From Terasakiella magnetica (GTDB taxonomy: Bacteria > Pseudomonadota > Alphaproteobacteria > Rhodospirillales > Magnetospirillaceae), in NCBI GenBank assembly GCA_902729415.1, contig CACVCF010000057.1, positions 27,218-91,217 of the forward strand: 64,000 bases of DNA. Direction: 5' to 3'. Positions 26,631 to 34,566 of this stretch are shown piece by piece. The position numbers and the translations under genes were made by a program. The notes beneath the pieces were generated by a model that was not told the DNA's origin, ran no database searches, and was given only the letters and a program-made list of their open reading frames with translations. Every line of letters begins with the position of its first letter. The stretch's first letter is position 1.

Positions 26631-26647
26631 CGGGGCGGCAAGCCCCG
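26631..26647 (-). terminator. Probable terminator of the DUF3576 gene
   Basis: Stem CGGGGC (26631-26636) and GCCCCG (26642-26647) with a 5-nt loop, immediately past the stop codon of the minus-strand gene. In that direction it is followed by a T-rich stretch (GTTTCATTTCCCTTT), so weak intrinsic termination is plausible before leuS. Confidence 0.55.
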
Positions 26648-26648
26648 C

Positions 26649-27185
26649 TTATTCGGTGGAGACGACGCGGAGCTGGCGCGCCCGGGTCAGGATGGAGTTT
26701 TCCAGGTCGGTGGCCATCTTGGGATCAACGCGGGTGTCGGCCCAATTGCCGGTCCCGTCCTTGACCTGCTTGAACAGCGAGACCTTGACGCCGTCGGCGC
26801 GCAAGGTGCGGTCGATGATGAAGACGTTGACCTTGTACCGCTCGTTGGGCGTTTCCGGCAGCTGGTACCAATCGGTGATGATGGTGCCGCCAAAGGCGTC
26901 GGCGGTGGTGATGGGCATGAACGAGATGGTATCCAGCGATGCCCGCCACAGATAGGCGTTGACGCCGATCCCCGATCCTGCGCCGCCGCCCTGATCCTTG
27001 GACTTGCCGAACAGGCCTTCGGGTCCGAAGATGGTTTCGCGCGGTTCGTTGGACATGCGCGGTGCGCTCTGTCCCTTGTCCTTGGTGGGAAAGACCGCCT
27101 GGCTGTTTTCACAGGCCGACAGCGCCAGGGCACCGAGAACCAGGGCGAGGGCGGCAGTGGCGCCCGTCAGTTTCTTCCTCGTCAT
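26649..27185 (-). CDS. DUF3576 lipoprotein
   Basis: A 178-residue predicted lipoprotein. A basic N-terminus (MTRKK), a hydrophobic core and the lipobox ALSAC (about 22-26) indicate processing by signal peptidase II. The mature part matches DUF3576, common in alphaproteobacteria: [20 protein letters not shown], a [15 protein letters not shown] segment, and a C-terminal [13 protein letters not shown] helix. Function is unknown; an envelope role is inferred from lipidation. The ATG at 27185 is preferred over one seven codons upstream because it gives a standard signal peptide. It lies just upstream of leuS on the same strand but behind a hairpin. Confidence 0.85.
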   Translation of the reverse strand: MTRKKLTGATAALALVLGALALSACENSQAVFPTKDKGQSAPRMSNEPRETIFGPEGLFGKSKDQGGGAGSGIGVNAYLWRASLDTISFMPITTADAFGGTIITDWYQLPETPNERYKVNVFIIDRTLRADGVKVSLFKQVKDGTGNWADTRVDPKMATDLENSILTRARQLRVVSTE

Positions 27186-27578
27186 CACATCTTCATCCTG
27201 TCGCACCGCGAAGGGCGCGGCCTGTTGGCGAGTAAATCGTGTCGGACGGCCGTGAGGGGACGATTGCCAGCCGCACAGTCACGTACGATTCTCCGGCGGT
27301 CGCTTTCGCGGACCTCGACACGTTGGCGAGAATGCAACGAGAGACCGCCCGCGGGCAAGCGGGGAATGCCGGGGGGCGCATTGCCGGTCCCGTCGGCATC
27401 CTTCCCCCAGGGGATCGGGTGTTGCACCGATGTCACACTGCGCGTCTTTCAACACAGACCAAGGTTGGTGCGCTTGACTGACGGGGCGTGTCATGGCGTG
27501 ATGACGACCGTTCGTTTATTTGGATTTGCGGGTGCGGCCATTGGGGGTCGGCATTCGGGGCCAAAGAGAGGAGATACC
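27186..27578. other. Long intergenic region between DUF3576 and porin genes
   Basis: About 390 bp with no convincing gene on either strand. It must hold the divergent promoters of the lipoprotein and porin genes. A TTGACT (27474-27479) is a candidate -35 for the porin, but the hexamer 17 bp on (CGTGAT) is a poor -10. The porin leader ends with a good ribosome-binding site (AGAGAGGAG). Nothing else is recognisable. Confidence 0.5.
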
Positions 27579-28907
27579 ATGAAGAAGATTCTCACCGCCA
27601 GCACTGCGCTGGTTGCCGCCGGTATGATCACCGCCGGCGCCGCCGATGCTGCCGACAAGATTAAAATCAACGTTGGCGGCTTCTCCCAGTGGTGGGTTGT
27701 CGGCGTTTGGCAGGACACCAAGTTCCAGAACGCCACCAACCAGGCGAACAACAACAACCTGGGCCTCCCCGCCGGTACCCTGACCAACGGTCAGAACAAC
27801 GCCGCCCAGCGCGCCAATGTCGACATTAAGGGCAACAACGAGATTTGGTTCTCGGGCGACACCACCCTCGACAACGGCATGAAGGTCGGCGTGTTCGTCA
27901 GCCTCGAAGCCGGTGGCCACTCTGACATTCTCACCGACTCCATCGACAAGTCCTATGCCTGGGTCGAAGGCGGCTTCGGTAAGGTCATGCTCGGCACCGC
28001 CCCCAACGGCACCGCCCTGCTGCATGTTCAGGCGCCCGACGCCGCGAACAACTTCACCAACGCCGGCATCATGAATGCGAACTTCGCGGTGTCGAAGCCC
28101 GCTTCGGTGATGGGCATGAACCAGATCGTTGGTCAATCGTCCTCGATGAACACCACCAACATCATCGCCGACGACAACGCCGAAAAGATCACCTACGTCG
28201 CTCCGTCCTTCGCCGGTCTGACCGTTGGCGCCACCTACGTTCCGAGCGTTACCCGTCAGGACCAGCGCGGCACTCCGCTGTCGCGTTCCGAGGCCTTCGG
28301 CGGCGGCGCCATGTACGCCAACACCTTCGGCCCCGTCGGCGTGAAGCTGTCGGGCGGCTATGTCTGGGTTGACCTGTCCTCCTCGGGCGCCGTCGGCGAG
28401 CGCGCCTACACCGCCCAGTCTTATGGCACCCAGCTGTCCTATGCCGGCTTCACCCTCGGCGGTTCGGTCCAGTTGGCCCGTGACGATCACAAGTCCGGCG
28501 CTCTGTCCGCTTCGGTCCTGGGCTCGGGCGCCAATGGCACCAACGGTTCGGCCACCTATGGTTCGGCGGCCAACGCCACCTATATCGCTCCCGGCAAGGG
28601 CCAGATCGACTTCGGCGGTAAGGCCTTCGACGTGGGTCTGCAGTACGCTTCCGGCCCCTATGCCGTGTCGCTCGCCTACTTCCGTTCGGAAGTCAACGGC
28701 GCTCTGACCAGCACCAAGAAGGACCTGATCGAGTTCTATCAGGCTTCGGGCAAGTACGCGCTCGGGCCGGGGGTCGATATGCTGGGTTCGGTTGGCTATG
28801 CCCACTACAAGGACCAGCGTAAGGGCACTCTGACCACCGCCCTTGCCAACGACGCTCTCGAGAACAGTGGCTGGACCGCCATGAGCGGCCTGTCGCTGGC
28901 CTTCTAA
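27579..28907 (+). CDS. Gram-negative outer-membrane porin
   Basis: 442 residues. A Sec signal peptide (MKKILTASTALVAAGMITAGAADA, cleavage at about 24-25) leads into a beta-barrel with alternating aromatic strands, many Gly/Asn turns, and a terminal phenylalanine (LSLAF), the signal for BAM-dependent insertion. It fits the Rhodospirillaceae general-porin family: KIKINVGGFSQWW start and an EIWFSG eyelet-side segment. The ATG is set by the signal peptide and by AGAGAGGAG upstream. It is monocistronic, with a strong terminator 27 bp past the stop, consistent with high expression. Confidence 0.93.
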   Translation: MKKILTASTALVAAGMITAGAADAADKIKINVGGFSQWWVVGVWQDTKFQNATNQANNNNLGLPAGTLTNGQNNAAQRANVDIKGNNEIWFSGDTTLDNGMKVGVFVSLEAGGHSDILTDSIDKSYAWVEGGFGKVMLGTAPNGTALLHVQAPDAANNFTNAGIMNANFAVSKPASVMGMNQIVGQSSSMNTTNIIADDNAEKITYVAPSFAGLTVGATYVPSVTRQDQRGTPLSRSEAFGGGAMYANTFGPVGVKLSGGYVWVDLSSSGAVGERAYTAQSYGTQLSYAGFTLGGSVQLARDDHKSGALSASVLGSGANGTNGSATYGSAANATYIAPGKGQIDFGGKAFDVGLQYASGPYAVSLAYFRSEVNGALTSTKKDLIEFYQASGKYALGPGVDMLGSVGYAHYKDQRKGTLTTALANDALENSGWTAMSGLSLAF

Positions 28908-28933
28908 TCGGCCTCGACGCTTAAAGGGTATGG

Positions 28934-28966
28934 GAGAGGGCGGCTTTGGCCGCCCTCTCTTTTTTT
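28934..28966 (+). terminator. Rho-independent terminator of the porin gene
   Basis: An 11-bp stem (28934-28944 with 28949-28959; GAGAGGGCGGC and its complement), a TTTG loop and a run of seven T (28960-28966). A strong, canonical terminator. Confidence 0.95.
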
Positions 28967-29026
28967 GCCCATCGCTATGCCAAGCGGTGGTAAGGGTGGG
29001 GTTGTCTGACCGGAAGGAGTGCCTGC

Positions 29027-30169
29027 ATGTCCATGTCTCTCGCCGATGCCCTGGCCATGGTGGACCGGGAAATGGCTCATGGCCGCTTCACTCAGGCCAA
29101 TGCCATGCTGCGGCAGCTAGAGGCCCAGATCCCCAATCACTTCGATATCGCCCGGCGCATTGGCTATTGCACCGCCCGTTTGGGCGATCTGTCCCAGGCC
29201 TCCCAGCATCTTGACGCCCTGGCGCGGGCGGGGGATCAGGCCAGCGGGATTCTTCTGGACATGGTGCGCCAGGCCCTCAGCCTTCCGGCGGCGGCGCAGC
29301 AGGTTCAACTGGATATCGAATCCCTGCGCCATACCTATTTCATGGACTATCCCAAGACCGTCACCATCGAGACCTTCTCGAAGTGCAACGCCAATTGCGT
29401 CTTTTGCCCCTATTCTACTCTGGCGCGCAAAGACACCCTGATGCCCGATGCCCTGTTTCACAAGATCATCGGCGATCTGAAGCAAATTCCGGCCCATGTG
29501 CCGTTTTCCATCGCGCCGTTCAAGGTCAACGAGCCCTTCCTCGACAAGCGCATTTTCGATTTCTGCCACGGCATCAATGCCCAATTGCCCAATGCCCATA
29601 TTCAGATCTTCTCCAACGGCTCGACCCTGACCGAGACCAATCTGCGCAAGCTGGCCGAGGTCAAGTCGGTGCAGCATCTGTGGATCAGCCTCAACCACCA
29701 CGAAAAAACCGCCTATGAAGCCCTGATGTCGCTGCGCTACGACCAGACTCTGGCGCGGCTGAAGGGCGTGCACGAAGCCGTGAGCCAGGGCTGGCTCACC
29801 ATACCGGTGATGGTGTCGCGGGTCACCGACGGCAGCGCCGATGACGCGGCGTTCGAGCGCTTCGTCGCCGAGACCTTTCCCGGCTTCCAGATCATGATGG
29901 TGGGGCGCGAGGACTGGGTGGGGCAGGTCGATATCGAAAAGCAGAAATCCTCCAAGCCCCATGGCTGCACCCGTTGGTACGAATTGTCCATCATGTCCAC
30001 CGGCGAGGTGGCGCTGTGCTGCATGGACGGCCAGGGCAAGCATGTGATCGGTGATGTCAACCACCAGTCGGCACTTGAAATCTATAACAGCCCCGGCTAT
30101 CGCGCCTTGCGTGAAACGGTGCGAACCCGCCAGGCGGCGGCCGAACCCTGCCACACCTGTACGCTTTAG
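29027..30169 (+). CDS. Radical SAM protein with TPR-like N-terminus and SPASM-like C-terminus
   Basis: 380 residues. Residues 1-90 form helical TPR-like repeats. The radical SAM cluster motif is C-x3-C-x2-C (Cys120, 124, 127 in KCNANCVFCPY). The C-terminal region holds further cysteines (Cys314, 331, 332, 375, 378), with STGEVALCCMDG typical of SPASM auxiliary-cluster domains. Such enzymes modify peptides, proteins or small molecules, often with a dedicated substrate nearby; none is evident here. It is convergent with the ThiE-like gene. The substrate is unknown, and the TPR part may recruit a protein partner. Confidence 0.85.
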   Translation: MSMSLADALAMVDREMAHGRFTQANAMLRQLEAQIPNHFDIARRIGYCTARLGDLSQASQHLDALARAGDQASGILLDMVRQALSLPAAAQQVQLDIESLRHTYFMDYPKTVTIETFSKCNANCVFCPYSTLARKDTLMPDALFHKIIGDLKQIPAHVPFSIAPFKVNEPFLDKRIFDFCHGINAQLPNAHIQIFSNGSTLTETNLRKLAEVKSVQHLWISLNHHEKTAYEALMSLRYDQTLARLKGVHEAVSQGWLTIPVMVSRVTDGSADDAAFERFVAETFPGFQIMMVGREDWVGQVDIEKQKSSKPHGCTRWYELSIMSTGEVALCCMDGQGKHVIGDVNHQSALEIYNSPGYRALRETVRTRQAAAEPCHTCTL

Positions 30170-30179
30170 ATCTGCCGAA

Positions 30180-30773
30180 TTAGGCCAAGGCCCCGATGGC
30201 GGCCAAGCCCGCGGCTGTGCCGGGCGGCAGCCGCCGGGCGGTGGCGCCGGTGATTCCTCCCAGGGCGATGACCGGCATGCGCGCGCGGCGGGACCATTGG
30301 GCAAAGCGCAGCGGGCCGATTGCCTTGGCGCCGGAATGGCTTTGGGTGGGAAAGACCGGCGACAATACCGCCGCATCGGCCCCCAATGCGCGGGCGCGCG
30401 CCAAAGCCGGGGGGGAGTGGCAGGCCACGGTCAGAAGGGCGTTGGCGCGGCGGCGCCATCCCAGGGCTGGGGCAAGGACAGCGTGACGGGCCAAGCCTTC
30501 GGGCAGATGCACACCATCGGCGCCCAACCGTGCCGCCAGCCGCCAATCCGCCGCCACCAGCAGATAGAGGCGGCGGATTCGGGTCAGCCGGGCCATGATC
30601 CGGGCCAGCTTCAAGCGCTCGGGGCTGCCGTAATGGCGCAGCAGTACCGCGCTTCCTCGGGGAAGGCGGCGAATGGCGGCCAGCGGATCGGACAGCCGGA
30701 TTTCGTCGGTCACCAGGATCAGGCGGGGAATCCGGCTGGCATTGAGGCGACGGGCGGTGTTTGCTAGGGTCAT
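30180..30773 (-). CDS. ThiE/TenI-family thiamine phosphate synthase-like protein
   Basis: A 197-residue TIM-barrel protein. The segments GADGVHLPEG (phosphate/pyrimidine loop), ADAAVLSPVFPTQSHSG and MPVIALGGI match thiamine-phosphate synthase, which joins the thiazole and pyrimidine phosphates. Family features are retained but the N-terminal region is Arg-rich and somewhat divergent, so it could be a TenI-type paralogue rather than the main ThiE. No other thiamine gene is in the window. It is divergent from the YggS gene with a 32-bp gap. Confidence 0.8.
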   Translation of the reverse strand: MTLANTARRLNASRIPRLILVTDEIRLSDPLAAIRRLPRGSAVLLRHYGSPERLKLARIMARLTRIRRLYLLVAADWRLAARLGADGVHLPEGLARHAVLAPALGWRRRANALLTVACHSPPALARARALGADAAVLSPVFPTQSHSGAKAIGPLRFAQWSRRARMPVIALGGITGATARRLPPGTAAGLAAIGALA

Positions 30774-30805
30774 GGCCGCACGATACTACAGGAGCACCCC
30801 CGGTT

Positions 30806-31477
30806 TTGTCTGAAATCGCCGCCCAATTGGCCGCTGTCACGTCCCGCATCGCCGTTGCCGCATCCGCCGCTGGGCGCGATCCCGGTGCCGTCACCCTGGT
30901 GGCGGTCAGCAAGACCCATCCCATGGAGGCGGTGGCCGAGGCCCTGGCCGCCGGGCAGCGGGTGTTCGGCGAGAACCGGGTGCAAGAAGCCAAGGCCAAG
31001 TTTCCCGAGCTGAAAAGCCGCTATCCCGACCTCCGTCTTCATCTCATCGGCCCCTTGCAGACCAACAAGGTGCGCGACGCCGTGGCGCTGGTCGATGTGA
31101 TCGAGACCATCGACCGGCCCAAGCTGGCCCGTGTGGTGGCCGACGAGATCCAGCGTGCTGGGCGCAAGGTGGATGTGATGGTCCAGGTCAATATCGGGCG
31201 CGAGCCGCAGAAGGCCGGGGCTTTGCCCGAACACACCGAGGCGCTGCTGAGCCTGTGCCGCAAGGATTACGCCTTGTCTGTCGCGGGGCTGATGTGCATT
31301 CCCCCCGCCGAGGGTGATCCCATGCCGTATTTTCGGGCTTTGGCGGACTTGGCGCTCCGTCATGGCCTGGATCAGATCAGCATGGGCATGAGCGGCGATT
31401 ACGAAGCCGCCATCGCCTGTGGCGCCACCCATGTCCGGGTGGGCTCTGCCATTTTCGGCAGCCGCCCCTATCCCTGA
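30806..31477 (+). CDS. YggS-family pyridoxal phosphate homeostasis protein
   Basis: A 223-residue PLP-binding alanine-racemase-like barrel without racemase activity, involved in PLP homeostasis. The PLP lysine is Lys36 in LVAVSKTHP. The FGENRVQEAKAK, LIGPLQTNK and SMGMSGDYEAAIACGATHVRVGSAIFG blocks are diagnostic. A TTG start at 30806 is inferred: AGGAG lies 11 nt upstream and the protein then begins exactly where homologues do; no ATG or GTG is available. Its 3' end overlaps the convergent YkuD gene by 10 bp. Confidence 0.92.
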   Translation: MSEIAAQLAAVTSRIAVAASAAGRDPGAVTLVAVSKTHPMEAVAEALAAGQRVFGENRVQEAKAKFPELKSRYPDLRLHLIGPLQTNKVRDAVALVDVIETIDRPKLARVVADEIQRAGRKVDVMVQVNIGREPQKAGALPEHTEALLSLCRKDYALSVAGLMCIPPAEGDPMPYFRALADLALRHGLDQISMGMSGDYEAAIACGATHVRVGSAIFGSRPYP

Positions 31478-31965
31478 ACCGTCAGGGTGTCACCCGGCTG
31501 ACAGTGACGCAGTAAGTCCAGCAGATCGGCCTGGTCGAGGGCGACGCAGCCCTCGGTGGGCTGGCGGGTCTCGCGGGTCAGGTGCAGGAAGATGGCGCTG
31601 CCCAGACCGGGAACCGGTGGGTCGTCGTTGTGGCCCAGCACCACCACCACGTCATAGACGTGATCGTCGCGCCACAGGGTCTCGCAACTGGCGGGATGGG
31701 GCAAGGTGACGGGACGATTGTAATCACCATGGCTGGGGTCATCGCACCAGCCCATGCTGGGATCGATGGCGGTCAGGGGCAGGGCGGTGATGGGCGCCTC
31801 GAGCCGGTCGGGACGATAGAACACCCGCCGCAACAAGAATGAGCCGGTCGGTGTGGCGCCGTCACCTTCGCGCTTTGCGCTTTGGATGCCGGAACGGCCA
31901 AGAACGCAAGATCGGCTCTCCCCGTTCCAGCGTAAGAGGCCATCACCGCTGACGCTGATATCCAT
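31468..31965 (-). CDS. YkuD-type L,D-transpeptidase domain protein
   Basis: A 165-residue catalytic domain for L,D-transpeptidases, which make 3-3 crosslinks or anchor proteins on peptidoglycan. The active-site region is FLHLTRETRQPTEGCVAL, the family's H-x(n)-S/T-x-G-C pattern with the nucleophilic Cys. GDGATPTGSFLLRR matches the YkuD N-terminal strand pair. No signal peptide is visible, which is common for this small alphaproteobacterial type but leaves its localisation open. The ATG at 31965 shares its A with the upstream gene's TGA (TGATG), so the two are coupled; a GTG one codon earlier is possible. Confidence 0.88.
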   Translation of the reverse strand: MDISVSGDGLLRWNGESRSCVLGRSGIQSAKREGDGATPTGSFLLRRVFYRPDRLEAPITALPLTAIDPSMGWCDDPSHGDYNRPVTLPHPASCETLWRDDHVYDVVVVLGHNDDPPVPGLGSAIFLHLTRETRQPTEGCVALDQADLLDLLRHCQPGDTLTVQG

Positions 31966-33008
31966 CACGGTTCAGCGATGATCTGGCCCGAAGGCTGGCC
32001 AAGTTTGGAGGTACGCTCGTATTTTTGCAGCCCCTGGGCCATGGCGGCGGTGAACCAGTCGTTTCCGCCCGACGCCGGGGACAATCCCCCGGTCGATGCC
32101 GGTGTTGCTGCCATTTGCTGCATGGCATCGGCCTGGGCCGAGACCAGATTGACTGGGGGGGAGGTGGGGCGTTGGCCCGTAACGGGCAGGTTGGAGCGGG
32201 CGCTGGTTCCCGAGGTGGTCATGCCGACTGCGGGTGGCGAGCGGGTGGCAATGGGGGTGGGGGCGCGGGTCGGCATGGGCATCATGCGGCCGTCACGTCC
32301 ACGGAGCGAGCGGGGCTGGCTGTCGGCGGCGGCAGCCAAGGCCTGGGGTGAAGATCCGGCGGCGGGAACAGCGGCCATGGTCTGAGCGGCTTCGGCTACC
32401 ACCGGAGCGATGGGAGCGGCGATGGGCGGCGGTGGAGCCGCAGGCTCGGCACCACCCAGCAGATCGGCCAGAAGTAGCGGCTTGGCGTCGGCCTTGGCGG
32501 CCTCGGCAGTTTTTGCCGCGCTTTTATCTTCGATCTTTTCAGCCAAGGCGGGCTCGGTGGTGGGCAGGGGCTCGGCGGCGGAATTGGGCGCCGCCGCCGA
32601 GGCCAAAGCGGTGGGAGGGCCGTCTGTGTCGTCGCGGAACATGGCCAGCACATGCCCGCCGATATCCTTGCCGGTGCTTTCTTCCAAGATGCAGTTGATG
32701 GCTGAGGAAATCAGGCCGATGGGGCCGCCCAGCAAGGTGCCGCCGGCCAGCCGCGCGGCCACACCGATCTTGTCGCCGGTGGCTTCGCGGTAGAGATCAT
32801 TGATGATGGGAATGTGCTGCAACGGATTGATGACATCGAGCAGATCCCAGAACGACGGTGAATCATCACCGTCAGCAAACATATGAAGATGCGAGCCTTG
32901 GGTTCCATCGCTGGAAATCGCCGTGGCGGCATTTTCCGACGGCAACCGCGGCACAAGCGTATCGGGCGATACGGATGGCTGGATAGAGGACACGGTTGAA
33001 ACCGACAT
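31965..33008 (-). CDS. Ala/Pro-rich protein with a conserved-looking core, function unknown
   Basis: 347 residues. Residues about 50-125 form a compact core with FWDLLDVINPLQHIPIINDL and a glycine-rich ARLAGGTLLGGPIGLISSA segment, which looks like a small membrane-associating or oligomerising domain. Residues about 130-320 are low-complexity, rich in Ala and Pro. The C-terminal 30 residues (GNDWFTAAMAQGLQKYE) look ordered again. No signal peptide. I do not recognise a family. It is coupled to the YkuD gene (TGATG), so a cell-envelope role is possible by context only. Confidence 0.75.
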   Translation of the reverse strand: MSVSTVSSIQPSVSPDTLVPRLPSENAATAISSDGTQGSHLHMFADGDDSPSFWDLLDVINPLQHIPIINDLYREATGDKIGVAARLAGGTLLGGPIGLISSAINCILEESTGKDIGGHVLAMFRDDTDGPPTALASAAAPNSAAEPLPTTEPALAEKIEDKSAAKTAEAAKADAKPLLLADLLGGAEPAAPPPPIAAPIAPVVAEAAQTMAAVPAAGSSPQALAAAADSQPRSLRGRDGRMMPMPTRAPTPIATRSPPAVGMTTSGTSARSNLPVTGQRPTSPPVNLVSAQADAMQQMAATPASTGGLSPASGGNDWFTAAMAQGLQKYERTSKLGQPSGQIIAEP

Positions 33009-33095
33009 GGCGCACCTCAGGGAAGAGACGCCTTTATCAATGCAACTGTGATGCCAATTCCATTTTGTTGATTTATAAGGGTTTTTCGTTGCCGG

Positions 33096-33126
33096 GGCTG
33101 GGCAATATCAGGTCATTGCCCCAGCC
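33096..33126 (-). terminator. Hairpin downstream of the MlaC-like gene
   Basis: Arms GGCTGGGCAAT (33096-33106) and ATTGCCCCAGCC (33115-33126) pair with one bulge. It lies just past the minus-strand stop at 33148. No T-tract follows in that direction, so it may be a weak terminator or an RNA-stabilising hairpin. Confidence 0.45.
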
Positions 33127-33147
33127 TTTATGGAAAAACCTGCCGGG

Positions 33148-33783
33148 TCAGCGGGCCTTGGAGCTTTCGATCTCGGCCACTTTCTCGCGCATGATCTTGA
33201 TGAGGTTGTCGACCTTGCCGCCGTGGTTCTGAAGGATCGAACGGTATTCGTCGTAATAGGTGATGGACATGGCGGCACCGTTGATGATGAGGTCGGTGAC
33301 CTTAAAGCTGCCGTCATGGGCCTTCAGGCGCCACTGCAATTGGATGGGGGCCTGCTTATCCGCATCAACCAGGGAGTCCACAATCACTGTGTTGCGGGCT
33401 GGGTCAAGGCTGACACTGGTGACATGATGCTTGAGACTGCCGCCGTAATCCTTGAAGCGGGTCGACCATGTCAGAACCACCATGTCCTCGAACAGCTTGA
33501 GGAAATCCTGCTGCTGCTCCACGGTGGCACCTTTCCAGTGGCGGCCGAGGACGAACTTGCCGATCTCGGCCAGATCCACCGATCCGGTAAACAGGGTCCG
33601 GAACTTGGCCATGCGTTCGGCATCGGGAATGCCCTTGCCGGTCATGGTGTCGATGGCATTGGTGGCCAACTGGGTGACAAAATCCTTGGGATCAGCTTCG
33701 GCGGCGCGGGCGGGCAAGGCGGCAGCCATGAAGAGCGCGATCCACGCGATGACGGCGAAGAGGAAGGAGCGGTGAGCAATCAT
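33148..33783 (-). CDS. MlaC/Ttg2D-family phospholipid-binding protein
   Basis: A 211-residue periplasmic protein with a Sec signal peptide (cleavage after ARA near residue 28). The mature region matches MlaC, which ferries phospholipids between outer and inner membranes: FRTLFTGSVDLAEIGKFVLGRHWK, the FLKLFEDMVVLTWSTRF helix, a W-R-L-K-x-x-D-G-S-F-K-V-T-D-L stretch and an SITYYDEYRSIL tail. The ATG at 33783 gives a normal signal peptide; the frame continues upstream without a signal. Other mla genes are not nearby. It is transcribed away from the 105-bp repeat array. Confidence 0.86.
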   Translation of the reverse strand: MIAHRSFLFAVIAWIALFMAAALPARAAEADPKDFVTQLATNAIDTMTGKGIPDAERMAKFRTLFTGSVDLAEIGKFVLGRHWKGATVEQQQDFLKLFEDMVVLTWSTRFKDYGGSLKHHVTSVSLDPARNTVIVDSLVDADKQAPIQLQWRLKAHDGSFKVTDLIINGAAMSITYYDEYRSILQNHGGKVDNLIKIMREKVAEIESSKAR

Positions 33784-33948
33784 CGTGTCACAGTACTTTC
33801 CGATAGTTCGATTCCGCAGCTTTGGGGGTACCACAGTCCTCCTTGAAAGGCTAGGGGGTGGATGGCGGGGAGTCACGTAAAGGCTTCATATCCGCATAAA
33901 GATATGTTTATATGTTTCTGGGATTGCCCTCTTTAGGGTGTCAGGCGC

Positions 33949-34542
33949 GTTGAGTGCCCCGGAGATTCAGCGGAGGAGCCAAGGGTCACGGATGTGACCC
34001 GCCCGGCGGTTGAGGGACGAAAGCAAGAGTGAGCCACAGGCGAGCGCGGGCGCGCTGAGCGCCCCGGAGCGTCAGCGGAGGAGCCAAGGGTCACGGATGT
34101 GACCCGCCCGGCGGTTGAGGGACGAAAGCAAGAGTGAGCCACAGGCGAGCGCGGGCGCGCTGAGCGCCCCGGAGCGTCAGCGGAGGAGCCAAGGGTCACG
34201 GATGTGACCCGCCCGGCGGTTGAGGGACGAAAGCAAGAGTGAGCCACAGGCGAGCGCGGGCGCGCTGAGCGCCCCGGAGCGTCAGCGGAGGAGCCAAGGG
34301 TCACGGATGTGACCCGCCCGGCGATTGAGGGACGAAAGCAAGAGTGAGCCACAGGCGAGCGCGGGCGCGCTGAGCGCCCCGGAGCGTCAGCGGAGGAGCC
34401 AAGGGTCACGGATGTGACCCGCCCGGCGATTGAGGGACGAAAGCAAGAGTGAGCCACAGGCGAGCGCGGGCGCGCTGAGCGCCCCGGAGCGTCAGCGGAG
34501 GAGCCAAGGGTCACGGATGTGACCCGCCCGGCGATTGAGGGC
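33949..34542. repeat. 105-bp tandem repeat array, about 5.6 copies
   Basis: Near-identical 105-bp units recur with exact period; the hairpin GGGTCAC-GGAT-GTGACCC begins at 33983, 34088, 34193, 34298, 34403 and 34508. A second hairpin in each unit is GGCGC-GCTGA-GCGCC. In the left-edge copy it reads GGCGC-GTTGA-GTGCC, with pairing kept by a G-U. Units 1-3 have CGGCGGTTGAG and units 4-6 CGGCGATTGAG, suggesting a block duplication. The array fills most of the 783 bp between the divergent MlaC-like and ArsR-methyltransferase genes. A diverged single copy lies at 63943-64000. Confidence 0.95.
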
Positions 34543-34566
34543 GTAAGAATAAAGGAGCCATGAGTT

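Noticed and set aside
27474..27502. TTGACT as part of a strong porin promoter
   Set aside because: The partner -10 (CGTGAT) is poor; kept only as a remark in the intergenic entry.
33949..34542. The array as a CRISPR
   Set aside because: Units are 105 bp and almost identical along their full length; there are no variable spacers and no cas genes.
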